Assembly (NCBI GenBank): GCA_947623455.1
Contig: OX392530.1
Coordinates: 870,501 to 934,500 of the forward strand
Length of the DNA stretch: 64,000 nt
Reading direction: 5' to 3'
From: Mimachlamys varia
Lineage: Eukaryota; Mollusca; Bivalvia; Pectinida; Pectinidae
In this document: positions 21,091 through 34,255 of the stretch, one piece after another
Position numbering within the stretch: position 1 is the first letter of the stretch
Layout of the letters: every line of letters begins with the position of its first letter
Translations under genes and position numbers: made by a program
The notes under the pieces: model-generated
What the model saw: the letters and a program-made list of their open reading frames with translations, nothing else
Told to the model about the DNA's origin: nothing
Database searches by the model: none

Positions 21091-21690
21091 TTCATGTGGC
21101 TTAACAAAATAGTTCTGACATCTCGTGTATAGTTTGACAGAAAATGCCACCATATTCCAATCGAAACATCCCTCCACCGCAGGTTCACTTTCCATATATG
21201 CCCAGCCTTTTCAGCATTCTGTCGTTGTACAGTTGATATTGTACATACCAGGAGTACAGGATTAGTGATGTTCTGTAAAGTGAAATAAAAACGATTTTAG
21301 ACACTAGTATTAAGTATAAGCTGATGACAAGTCATTTTGTGTGCAATACAAGGATCCAATCTGCCTGAATTATTTTTGTTTTCAACCCATTACATTAAAC
21401 AAGTTCACTATTTATCACCTGATCACAATCAAAATTCCTAATTTCAAAGTGTTTACAATACTGAGAGAGTAAACAAAATTATTTTTTCATTCTTTGCTTA
21501 ATCTGTCAATTATGGTACAAAAAAACATAATATACCAAGATGCATATTTGAATTGTTTGCAATGCATTGTAGAAACAAGGTTATAATATATAGACCTTTA
21601 CCAAAAAACTAGCCTGGTAATAATTTCCTAACAGATCTAGAGGAAATTCAGCATGTGTCTCAGTTTGGTGGGGGAGAGGTCTTAGATCGA

Positions 21691-21799
21691 TCAGGTCTCT
21701 TTAATGTTTGGATTTCCAGTCCGTCTATGATGTAATGCCGCCTGCAGTCTTACACAGGCATCCATACTATCGGGAATTCTACATTCAATTAGGTCTCGT
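21691..21799 (-). CDS. Candidate last coding exon, unidentified gene
   Basis: A good acceptor (GGTATTTTTCAG, AG at 21801-21800) is followed by a frame running DLIECRIPDSMDACVRLQ, AALHHRRTGNPNIKET, then TGA at 21693-21691. One base completes the first codon. The amino-acid mix looks protein-like, but the frame is only 35 codons, and I see no AATAAA downstream and no matching upstream exon before the satellite begins. No family recognised. Confidence 0.3.
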
Positions 21800-22430
21800 C
21801 TGAAAAATACCAAATACGATATATATACGTACATTTTGTATCTATAATGTTGAGTTAGAAACATGTTTCTGTTGTACCAGTATATTGCTATACATGTACA
21901 GTATAAGTTGTCAAAACCGACCCTTGTCTTATTCGAAACCCTGTCTATTCTGGCTTTACCCTTTGGCTCCTGGTGTCCCCTCTTAACCTATAGCCTACAT
22001 CTTCAAACCCGACTTCTGCGTTAACTGACCATACATTTTTGTCCCAATTATTTCTGGTTTCATTACCGTTTCCTTTTGATGTGACCAGGAGGAATATAGA
22101 TTATATCAAGATACTAAACTACACCTATTAAAATGTGCACTGACTGACATAAGTTAAAACTGTTTGAGCCCTATCAGCAAACTTTAGAACTGTGATAGGT
22201 ATGTGCAATCAATATACCTGATCTTTCTTTTGTTACTGGTTATACATTTTCTTCATCAGTAATGCCTGGTTACTTGTAGTCCCAATTTTCCGTAGGTAGT
22301 CATGGTTGTTGGCGCCATGACCTATGGACCTTGTTCCTTGCTCTGTAAGAAGTCGTGGTTCGTGGATCCATCACCTGTGGACCATGGCCCTGTTTTGTGC
22401 TCTGCTGATTTGGCTTTCATCTTCGTTAGT
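21800..22430. other. Unique sequence between exon candidate and main satellite
   Basis: No gene, RNA or transposon was recognised. From about 22,300 a roughly duplicated phrase (CATGACCTATGGACC and CATCACCTGTGGACC) precedes the satellite. Confidence 0.4.
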
Positions 22431-24889
22431 CGTTCTATACTCCTTAGTTGTCATTTGTGTTGTTTTTAACTTTTTGGGTGGTTGTTCTATACTCTTAGGA
22501 TGGTCATTGGTGGTTGTTTTATACTCTTTGGGTGGTCATTGGTTGTTGTTCTATACTCTTTGGTCAGTACTTGGCGGTTGTTCTATACTCTTTGGATGGT
22601 CATTCATGGTTGTTCTATACTCTTAAGATGGTCATTCTTGGTTGTTCTATACTCTTAGGATGGTCATTCATGGTTGTTCTATACTCTTTGGGTGGTCATT
22701 GATGGTTGTTCTATATCCTTTGGTTGGTCATTGATGGTTGTTCTATACTCTTAGGATGGTCATTCTTGGTTGTTGTTTACTCTTAGGATGGTCATTCTTG
22801 GTTGTTCTATACTCTTAGGATGGTCATTCTTGGTTGTTCTATACTCGTAGGATGGTCATTCTTGGTTGTTCTATACTCGTAGGATGGTCATTGATGGTTG
22901 TTCTATACTCTTAGGATGGTCATTTTTATTGTTCTATACTCTTAGGATGGTCATTGTTGGTTGTTCTAAACGTTTTGGGTGGTCATAGCTGGTTGTTCTA
23001 TACTCGTAGGATGGTCATTGATGGTTGTTCTATACTGTTAGGATGGTCATTCTTGATTGTTTTATACTCTTAGGATGGTCATTCTTGGTTGTTCTATACT
23101 CTTAGGATGGTCATTCTTTGTTGTTCTATACTCTTAGGATGGTCATTGGTGGTTGATTTCTACTCTTAGGATGGTCATTCTTGGTTGTTGTATACTTTTA
23201 GGATGGTCATTCTTGGTTGTTATATACTCTAAGGACGGTCATTGTTGGTTGTTCCAAACTCTTTGGATGGTCATTCTTGGTTAATCTGTACTCTTAGGAT
23301 GGTCCTTCCTGGTTGTTCTATACTCTTAGGATCGCCATTCCTGGTTGTTCTATACTCTTAGGATGGTCATTCTTGGTTGTTCTATACTCTTAGGATGGTC
23401 ATTCTTGCTTGTTCTATACTGTTAGGATGGTCATTTTTGATTGTTTTAAACTCTTAGGATGGTCCTTCCTGGCTGTTCTATACTAGTAGGATGGTCATTC
23501 CTGGTTGTTGTATACTCTTAGGATGGTCATTGGTGGTTGTTTTCTACTCTTAGGATGGTCATTCTTAGTTGTTCTATACTCTTAGGATGGTCATTGGTGG
23601 TTGTTTTCTACTCTTAGGATGGTCATTCTTGGTTGTTCTATACTCTTAGGATGGTCATTCTTGGCTGTTCTATACTCTTAGGATGGTCATTGTTGGTTGT
23701 TCTATACTCTTAGGATGGTCATTGTTGGTTGTTCTATACTCTTAGGATGGTCATTCTTGGTTGTTCTCTACTCTTAGGATGTTCATTCTTGGTTGTTCTA
23801 TACTCTTAGGATGGTCATTCTTGGTTGTTCTATACTCTTAGGATGGTCATTCTTGGTTGTTCTATACTCTTAGGATGGTAATTCGTAATTGTTCTATACT
23901 GTGAGGATGTTCATTCTTGGTTGTTCTATACTGTTAGGATGGTCATTCTTGGTTGTTCTATACTGTTAGGATGGTCATTCTTTGTTGTTCTATACTGTTA
24001 GGATGGTCATTCTTGGTTGTTCTATACTGTTAGGATGGTCATTCCTGGTTGTTCTATACTGTTAGGATGGTCATTCTTGGTTGTTCTATACTGTTAGGAT
24101 GGTCATTCTTTGTTGTTCTATACTGTTAGGATGGTCATTCTTGGTTGTTCTATACTGTTAGGATGGTCATTCCTGGTTGTTCTATACTCTTAGGATGGTC
24201 ATTCCTGGTTGTTCTATACTCTTAGTATGGTCATTCTTGGTTGTTCTATACTCTTAGGATGGTCATACTTGGTTGTTCTATACTCTTAGGATGGTCATTC
24301 CTGGTTGTTCTATACTTTTAGGATGGTCATTCTTGGTTGTTGTATATTCTTAGGATGGTCATTCTTGGTTGTTCTCTACTCTTAGGATGGTCATTCCTGG
24401 TTGTTCTATACTCTTAGGATGGTCATTCCTGGTTGTTCTATACTCTAATGATGGTCATTCTTGGTTGTTCTATACTCTTAGGATGTTCATTCGTGGTTGT
24501 TCTATACTCTTAGGATTGTCATTCCTGGTTGTTGTATACTCTTAGGATGGTCATTCTTGGTTGTTCTATACTCTTAGGATGGTCATTCCTGGTTGTTCTG
24601 TACTTTTAGGATGGTCATTCCTGGTTGTTCTATACTCTTAGGATGGTCATACTTGGTTGTTCTATACTCTTAGGATGGTCATTCCTGGTTGTTCTATACT
24701 CTTAGTATGGTCATTCCTGGTAATTCTATACTCTTAGGATGGTCATTCTTGGTTTTTCTATACTTTTAGGATGGTCATTCCTGGTTGTTCTATACTCTTA
24801 GGATGGTCATTCTTGGTTGTTCTATACTCTTAGGATGGTAATTCTTAATTGTTCTATACTCTTAGGAAGGTCATTTTTGGTTGTTCTAT

Positions 24890-25510
24890 ACTCTTAGGAT
24901 GGTCATTCATGGTTGTTCTTTACTCATGGGATGGTCATTGTTGGTTGGTCTATACTGTTAGGATGGCCAATCTTGGTTGTTCTATACTCTTAAGATGGTA
25001 ATTCTTTATTGTTCTATACTCTTAGGAGGTCATTTTTGGTTGTTCTATACTCTTAGGATGTTGATAAGGGGTTGTTTTATACTCTTAGGATGGTCATTCT
25101 AGATTGTTCTATACTCTTAGGGTGGTCATTCTTGGTTGTTCTATACTCTTTGGGTGGTCATTGTTGGTTGTTCTATACTATAAGGGTGGTCTTTGTTGGT
25201 TGTTCTATACTCTTTGGGTGGTCATTGTTGGTTGTTCTATACTCTTTGGGTGGTCATTGATGGTTGTTCTATACCCTTTGGGTGGTGATTGTTGGTTGTT
25301 CTATACCTTTTGGGTGGTGATTGTTGGTTCTTTACTCTGAGGGTGGTCTTTGTTGGTTGTTCTATATCCCTTGGGTGGTCATTGATGGTTGTTCTATACC
25401 CTTTGGGTGGTGATTGTTGGTTCTATACTCTTAGGGTGGTCATTGTTGGTTGTTCTATACTCTTTGGGTGGTCATTGTTGGTTGTTTAAACTTTTTGGGT
25501 GGTCATTGTT
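24890..25510. repeat. Left copy of a ~600-bp block repeated 15.4 kb away
   Basis: A distinctive run (TACTCATGGGATGG, GGATGGCCAATC, GTTGATAAGGGGTTG, then a CTTTGGGTGG zone) recurs at 40,285-40,880. The GTTGATAAGGGG landmark is at 25060 and 40456, an offset of 15,396. Confidence 0.9.
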
Positions 25511-28500
25511 GGTTGTTCTATACTCTTTGGGTGGTCATTCTTGGTTGTTCTATACTCTTATGATGGTCATTCATGGTTGTTTTATACTCTTATGATGGTC
25601 ATTCTTGGTTGTTCTATACTCTTATGATGGTCATTCTTGGTTGTTCTATACTCTTATGATGGTCATTCATGGTTGTTCTATACTCTTATGATGGTCATTC
25701 ATGGTTGTTCTATAGTCTTCGGAAGGTCATTCTTGGTTGTTCTATACTCTTAGGATGGTCATTCTTGGTTGTTCTATACTCTTATGATGGTTATTTGTAG
25801 TTGTTGTATACTCTTAAAATGGTCATTCTTGGTTGTTCTATACTCTTAGGATGTTCATTCTTGGTTGTTCTATACTCTTAGGATGGTCATTCTTGGTTGT
25901 TCTATACTCTTAGGATGGTCATTCGTGGTTGTTCTATACTCTTAGGATGGTCTTTCCTGGTTGTTATATACTCTTAGGATGGTCATTCTTGGTTGTTCTA
26001 TACTCTTAGGATGGTCATTCCTGGTTGTTCTATACTTTTAGGATGGTTAATCTTGGTTGTTCTATACTCTTAGGATGGTCATTCTTGGTTGTTCTATACT
26101 CTTATGATGGTTATTTGTAGTTGTTGTATACTCTTAAGATGGTCATTCTTGGTTGTTCTATACTCTTAGGATGTTCATTCTTGGTTGTTCTATACTCTTA
26201 GGATGGTCATTGTTGGTTGTTGTTTACTCTTAGGATGGTCATTCATTGTTGTTCTTTACTCTTGAGATGATCATTGTTGGTTGTTCTATATTGTTAGGAT
26301 GGTCATTCTTGGTTGTTCTATACTCTTAGGATGGTAATTCTTAATTGTTCTATACTCTTAGGAAAGTCATTTTTGGTTGTTCTATATCCTTAGGATGTTG
26401 ATAAAGGGTTGTTTTATACTCTTAGGATGGTCATTCTTGATTGTTCTATACTTTTAGGATGTTGATAAGTGGTTGTTTTATACTCTTAGGATGGTCATTC
26501 CTGGTTGTTCTATACTCTTAGGATGGTCATTCGTGGTTGTTCTCTACTCTTAGGATGGTCCTTCTTGATTGTTCTATACTCTTAGGGTCGCAATTCCTGG
26601 TTGTTCTATACTTTTAGGATGGTCATTCTTGGTTGTTCTATACTCTTAGAATGTTCATTCTTGGTTGTTCTATACTCTTACGATGGTCTTTCCTGGTTGT
26701 TCTCTACTCTTAGGATGGTCCTTCCTGGTAATTCTATACTCTTAGGATGGTCATTCTTGGTAATTCTAAACTTTTAGGATGATCATTCTTGGTTGTTCTA
26801 TACTCTTAGGATGGTCATTCTTGGTTGTTCTATACTTTTAGAATGGTCCTATCTTGGTTGTTCTATACTCTTAGGATGGTCATTCTTGGTTGTTGTATAC
26901 TTTAAGGATGGTCATTCTTGGTTGTTCTATACTCTTAGGATGGTCATTCTTGGTTGTTCTATACTTTTAGGATGGTCATTCCTGGTTGTTCTATACTCTT
27001 AGGATGGTCATTCATGGTTGTTCTATACTCTTAGTATGGTCATTCCTGGTAATTCTATACTCTTAGGATGGTCATTCTTGGTTGTTCTATACTTTAGCGT
27101 CGATCATTCCTGGTTGTTGTATACTCTTAGGACGGTCATTCATGGTTTTGTTCTCTACTCTTAGGATGATCCTTCCTTGTTGTTCTATACTTTAAGGATG
27201 GTCATTGGTGGTTGTTCTATACTTTTAGGATGGTCATTCGTGGTTGTTCTATACTTTTAGAATGGTCCTTCTTGGTTGTTCTATACTCTTAGGATGGTCA
27301 TTCTTGGTTGTTGTATACTTTAAGGATGGTCATTGTTGGTTGTTCTATACTCTTAGGATGGTCATTCTTGGTTGTTCTCTACTCTTAGGATGTTCATTCT
27401 TGGTTGTTCTATACTCTTAGGATGGTCATTCTTGGTTGTTCTATACTCTTAGGATGGTCATTCTTGGTTGTTCTATACTCTTAGGATGGTAATTCTTAAT
27501 TGTTGTATACTGTGAGGATGTTCATTCTTGGTTGTTCTATACTGTTAGGATGGTCATTCTTGGTTGTTCTATACTGTTAGGATGGTCATTCCTGGTTGTT
27601 CTATACTCTTAGGATGGTCATTCTTGGTTGATCTTTACTCTTAGGATGGTCATTCCTGGTTGTTCTATACTCTTAGGATGGTCATTCCTGGTTGTTCTAT
27701 ACTCTTAGTATGGTCATTCTTGGTTGTTCTATACTCTTAGGATGTTCATTCCTGGTTGTTCTTTACTCTTAGGATGGTCATTCTTCGTTGTTCTATACTC
27801 TTAGGATGGTCATTCCTGGTTGTTCTATACTCTTAGTATGGTCATACTTGGTTGTTCTATACTCTTAGGATGGTCATTCTTGGTTGTTCTATACTCTTAG
27901 TATGGTCATTCCTGGTTGTTCTATACTCTTAGTATGGTCATTCCTGGTAATTCTATACTCTTAGTATGGTCATTCCTGGTAATTCTATACTCTTAGGATG
28001 GTCATTCTTGGTTGTTCTCTACTCTTAGGATGGTCATTCCTGGTTGTTCTATACTCTTAGGATGGTCATTCCTGGTTGTTCTATACTCTTAGTATGGTCA
28101 TTCTTGGTTGTTCTATACTCTTAGGATGTTCATTCCTGGTTGTTCTTTACTCTTAGGATGGTCATTCTTCGTTGTTCTATACTCTTAGGATGGTCATTCC
28201 TGGTTGTTCTATACTCTTAGTATGGTCATACTTGGTTGTTCTATACTCTTAGGATGTTCATTCCTGGTTGTTCTATACTCTTAGTATGGTCATACTTGGT
28301 TGTTCTATACTCTTAGTATGGTCATACTTGGTTGTTCTATACTCTTAGGATGTTCATTCCTGGTTGTTCTTTACTCTTAGGATGGTCATTCTTCGTTGTT
28401 CTATACTCTTAGGATGGTCATTCCTGGTTGTTCTATACTCTTAGTATGGTCATTCCTGGTAATTCTATACTCTTAGGATGGTTATTCTTGGTTGTTCTAT

Positions 28501-29189
28501 ACTCTTAGGATGGTCATTCCTGGTTGTTCTATACTCTTAGGATGGTCATTCTTGGTTGTTCTATACTCTTAGGATGGTCATTCTTGGTTGTTCTATACTC
28601 TTAGGATGGTAATTCTTAATTGTTCTATACTGTGAGGATGTTCATTCTTGGTTGTTCTATACTGTTAGGATGGTCATTCTTGGTTGTTCTATACTGTTAG
28701 GATGGTCATTCCTGGTTGTTCTATACTCTTAGGATGGTCATTCTTGGTTGATCTTTACTCTTAGGATGGTCATTCCTGGTTGTTCTATACTCTTAGGATG
28801 GTCATTCCTGGTTGTTCTATACTCTTAGTATGGTCATTCTTGGTTGTTCTATACTCTTAGGATGGTCATACTTGGTTGTTCTATACTCTTAGGATGGTCA
28901 TTCCTGGTTGTTCTAAACTCTTAGTATGGTCATTCTTCGTTGTTCTATACTCTTAGGATGGTCATACTTGGTTGTTCTATACTCTTAGGATGGTCATTCC
29001 TGGTTGTTCTATACTCTTAGTATGGTCATTCTTGGTTGTTCTATACTCTTAGGATGGTCATACTTGGTTGTTCTATACTCTTAGTATGGTCATTCTTGGT
29101 TGTTCTATACTCTTAGGATGGTCATACTTGGTTGTTCTATACTCTTAGGATGGTCATACTTGGTTGTTCTATACTCTTAGGATGGTCAT

Positions 29190-32100
29190 TCCTGGTTGTT
29201 CTATACTCTTAGTATGGTCATTCCTGGTTGTTCTATACTCTTAGGATGGTCATACTTGGTTGTTCTATACTTTTAGGATGGTCATTCCTGGTTGTTCTAT
29301 ACTCTTAGTATGGTCATTCTTCGTTGTTCTATACTCTTAGGATGGTCATACTTGGTTGTTCTATACTCTTAGGATGGTCATTCCTGGTAATTCTATACTC
29401 TTAGGATGGTCATTCTTGGTTTTTCTATACTTTTAGGATGGTCATTCCTGGTTGTTCTATACTCTTAGGATGGTCATTCTTGGTTGTTCTATACTGTTAG
29501 GATGGTCATTCCTGGTTGTTCTCTACTCTTAGGATGGTCATTCCTGGTTGTTCTATACTGTGAGGATGGTCATTCTTGGTTGTTCTATACTGTTAGGATG
29601 GTCATTCCTGGTTGTTCTATACTCTTAGGATGGTCATTCTTGGTTGTTCTATACTGTTAGGATGGTCATTCTTGGTTGTTCTATACTCTTAGGATGGTCA
29701 TTCTTGGTTGTTCTATACTGTTAGGATGGTCATTCTTGGTTGTTCTATACTGTTAGGATGGTCATTCTTGGTTGTTCTATACTCTTAGGATGGTAATTCT
29801 TAATTGTTCTATACTCTTAGGATGGTCATTCTTGGTTGTTCTATACTTTTAGGATGGTCATTCCTGGTTGTTCTATACTCTTAGGATGGTCATTCTTGGT
29901 TGTTCTATACTTTAGCGTCGGTCATTCCTGGTTGTTGTATACTCTTAGGACGGTCATTCATGGTTTTGTTCTCTACTCTTAGGATGATCCTTCCTGGTTG
30001 TTCTATACTTTAAGGATGGTCATTGGTGGTTGTTCTATACTTTTAGGATGGTCATTCGTGGTTGTTCTATACTTTTAGAATGGTCCTATCTTGGTTGTTC
30101 TATACTCTTAGGATGGTCATTCTTGGTTGTTGTATACTTTAAGGATGGTCATTGTTGGTTGTTCTATACTCTTAGGATGGTCATTCTTGGTTGTTCTCTA
30201 CTCTTAGGATGTTCATTCTTGGTTGTTCTATACTCTTATGATGGTCATTCTTGGTTGTTCTATACTCTTAGGATGGTCATTCTTGGTTGTTCTATACTCT
30301 TAGGATGGTAATTCTTAATTGTTCTATACTGTGAGGATGTTCATTCTTGGTTGTTCTATACTGTTAGGATGGTCATTCTTGGTTGTTCTATACTCTTAGG
30401 ATGGTCATACTTGGTTGTTCTATACTCTTAGGATGGTCATACTTGGTTGTTCTATACTCTTAGTATGGTCATTCCTGGTTGTTCTATACTCTTAGGATGG
30501 TCATTCTTGGTTGTTCTATACTGTTAGGATGGTCATACTTGGTTGTTCTATACTCTTAGGATGGTCATACTTGGTTGTTCTATACTCTTAGGATGGTCAT
30601 ACTTGGTTGTTCTATACTCTTAGGATGGTCATTCTTGGTTGTTCTATACTGTTAGGATGGTCATTCCTGGTAATTCTATACTCTTAGGATGGTCATACTT
30701 GGTTGTTCTATACTCTTAGGATGGTCATACTTGGTTGTTCTATACTCTTAGGATGGTCATACTTGGTTGTTCTATACTGTTAGGATGGTCATACTTGGTT
30801 GTTCTATACTCTTAGGATGGTCATACTTGGTTGTTCTATACTCTTAGGATGGTCATACTTGGTTGTTCTATACTCTTAGGATGGTCATACTTGGTTGTTC
30901 TATACTCTTAGTATGGTCTTTCCTGGTTGTTCTTTACTCTTAGGATGGTCATTCTTCGTTGTTCTATACTCTTAGGATGGTCATTCTTGGTTGTTCTATA
31001 CTCTTAGGATGGTCATTCCTGGTTGTTCTATACTCTTAGTATGGTCATTCCTGGTTGTTCTATACTCTTAGTATGGTCATACTTGGTTGTTCTATACTCT
31101 TAGGATGGTCATTCCTGGTTGTTCTATACTCTTAGGATGGTCATTCTTGGTTGTTCTATACTCTTAGTATGGTCATTCCTGGTTGTTCTATACTCTTAGG
31201 ATGGTCATTCTTGGTTGTTGTATACTCTTAGTATGGTCATTCCTGGTTGTTCTATACTCTTAGGATGGTCATTCTTGGTTGTTCTATACTCTTAGGATGG
31301 TCATTCTTGGTTGTTCTATACTCTTAGGATGGTCATTCTTGGTTGTTCTATACTCTTAGTATGGTCATTCCTGGTTGTTCTATACTCTTAGGATGGTCAT
31401 TCCTGGTAATTCTATACTCTTAGTATGGTCATTCCTGGTTGTTCTATACTCTTAGGATGGTCATTCTTGGTTGTTCTATACTGTTAGGATGGTCATTCCT
31501 GGTTGTTCTTTACTCTTAGGATGGTCATTCTTCGTTGTTCTATACTCTTAGGATGGTCATTCCTGGTTGTTCTATACTCTTAGTATGGTCATTCCTGGTT
31601 GTTCTATACTCTTAGTATGGTCATTCCTGGTAATTCTATACTCTTAGGATGGTCATTCTTGGTTGTTCTATACTCTTAGTATGGTCTTTCCTGGTTGTTC
31701 TATACTCTTAGGATGGTCATTCCTGGTTTTTCTATACTCTTAGTATGGTCATTCCTGGTTGTTCTATACTCTTAGGATGGTCATACTTGGTTGTTCTATA
31801 CTTTTAGGATGGTCATTCCTGGTTGTTCTATACTCTTAGTATGGTCATTCTTCGTTGTTCTATACTCTTAGGATGGTCATACTTGGTTGTTCTATACTCT
31901 TAGGATGGTCATTCCTGGTAATTCTATACTCTTAGGATGGTCATTCTTGGTTTTTCTATACTTTTAGGATGGTCATTCCTGGTTGTTCTATACTCTTAGG
32001 ATGGTCATTCTTGGTTGTTCTATACTGTTAGGATGGTCATTCCTGGTTGTTCTCTACTCTTAGGATGGTCATTCCTGGTTGTTCTATACTGTGAGGATGG

Positions 32101-34255
32101 TCATTCTTGGTTGTTCTATACTGTTAGGATGGTCATTCCTGGTTGTTCTATACTCTTAGGATGGTCATTCTTGGTTGTTCTATACTGTTAGGATGGTCAT
32201 TCTTGGTTGTTCTATACTCTTAGGATGGTCATTCTTGGTTGTTCTATACTGTTAGGATGGTCATTCTTGGTTGTTCTATACTGTTAGGATGGTCATTCTT
32301 GGTTGTTCTATACTCTTAGGATGGTCATTCTTAATTGTTCTATACTCTTAGGATGGTCATTCTTGGTTGTTCTATACTTTTAGGATGGTCATTCCTGGTT
32401 GTTCTATACTCTTAGGATGGTCATTCTTGGTTGTTCTATACTTTAGCGTCGGTCATTCCTGGTTGTTGTATACTCTTAGGACGGTCATTCATGGTTTTGT
32501 TCTCTACTCTTAGGATGATCCTTCCTGGTTGTTCTATACTTTAAGGATGGTCATTGGTGGTTGTTCTATACTTTTAGGATGGTCATTCGTGGTTGTTCTA
32601 TACTTTTAGAATGGTCCTATCTTGGTTGTTCTATACTCTTAGGATGGTCATTCTTGGTTGTTGTATACTTTAAGGATGGTCATTGTTGGTTGTTCTATAC
32701 TCTTAGGATGGTCATTCTTGGTTGTTCTCTACTCTTAGGATGTTCATTCTTGGTTGTTCTATACTCTTAGGATGGTCATTCTTGGTTGTTCTATACTCTT
32801 AGGATGGTCATTCTTGGTTGTTCTATACTCTTAGGATGGTAATTCTTAATTGTTCTATACTGTGAGGATGTTCATTCTTGGTTGTTCTATACTGTTAGGA
32901 TGGTCATTCTTGGTTGTTCTATACTCTTAGGATGGTCATACTTGGTTGTTCTATACTCTTAGGATGGTCATACTTGGTTGTTCTATACTCTTAGTATGGT
33001 CATTCCTGGTTGTTCTATACTCTTAGGATGGTCATTCTTGGTTGTTCTATACTGTTAGGATGGTCATACTTGGTTGTTCTATACTCTTAGGATGGTCATA
33101 CTTGGTTGTTCTATACTCTTAGGATGGTCATACTTGGTTGTTCTATACTCTTAGGATGGTCATTCTTGGTTGTTCTATACTGTTAGGATGGTCATTCCTG
33201 GTAATTCTATACTCTTAGGATGGTCATACTTGGTTGTTCTATACTCTTAGGATGGTCATACTTGGTTGTTCTATACTCTTAGGATGGTCATACTTGGTTG
33301 TTCTATACTGTTAGGATGGTCATACTTGGTTGTTCTATACTCTTAGGATGGTCATACTTGGTTGTTCTATACTCTTAGGATGGTCATACTTGGTTGTTCT
33401 ATACTCTTAGGATGGTCATACTTGGTTGTTCTATACTCTTAGTATGGTCATTCCTGGTTGTTCTTTACTCTTAGGATGGTCATTCTTCGTTGTTCTATAC
33501 TCTTAGGATGGTCATTCTTGGTTGTTCTATACTCTTAGGATGGTCATTCCTGGTTGTTCTATACTCTTAGTATGGTCATTCCTGGTTGTTCTATACTCTT
33601 AGTATGGTCATACTTGGTTGTTCTATACTCTTAGGATGGTCATTCCTGGTTGTTCTATACTCTTAGGATGGTCATTCTTGGTTGTTCTATACTCTTAGTA
33701 TGGTCATTCCTGGTTGTTCTATACTCTTAGGATGGTCATTCTTGGTTGTTCTATACTCTTAGTATGGTCATTCCTGGTTGTTCTATACTCTTAGGATGGT
33801 CATTCTTGGTTGTTCTATACTCTTAGGATGGTCATTCTTGGTTGTTCTATACTCTTAGGATGGTCATTCTTGGTTGTTCTATACTCTTAGTATGGTCATT
33901 CCTGGTTGTTCTATACTCTTAGGATGGTCATTCCTGGTAATTCTATACTCTTAGTATGGTCATTCCTGGTTGTTCTATACTCTTAGGATGGTCATTCTTG
34001 GTTGTTCTATACTGTTAGGATGGTCATTCCTGGTTGTTCTTTACTCTTAGGATGGTCATTCTTCGTTGTTCTATACTCTTAGGATGGTCATTCCTGGTTG
34101 TTCTATACTCTTAGTATGGTCATTCCTGGTTGTTCTATACTCTTAGTATGGTCATTCCTGGTAATTCTATACTCTTAGGATGGTCATTCTTGGTTGTTCT
34201 ATACTCTTAGTATGGTCTTTCCTGGTTGTTCTATACTCTTAGGATGGTCATTCCT
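29190..34255. repeat. Two tandem copies of a 2,531-bp higher-order repeat in the satellite
   Basis: Rare variants recur at a fixed offset of 2,531: TTTAGCGTCGGTC at 29911 and 32442, CATACTTGG before CTTTTAGG at 29251 and 31782, TCCTGGTTTTTC at 31721 and 34252. Related but diverged copies of the TTTAGCGTCG landmark lie at 27093 and 39037. Confidence 0.92.

Noticed and set aside
21075..21230. Minus-strand frame including AEKAGHIWKVNLRWRDVS
   Set aside because: It lies past the stop of the 21691 exon candidate, has no good splice borders in frame, and overlaps the degenerate satellite edge.
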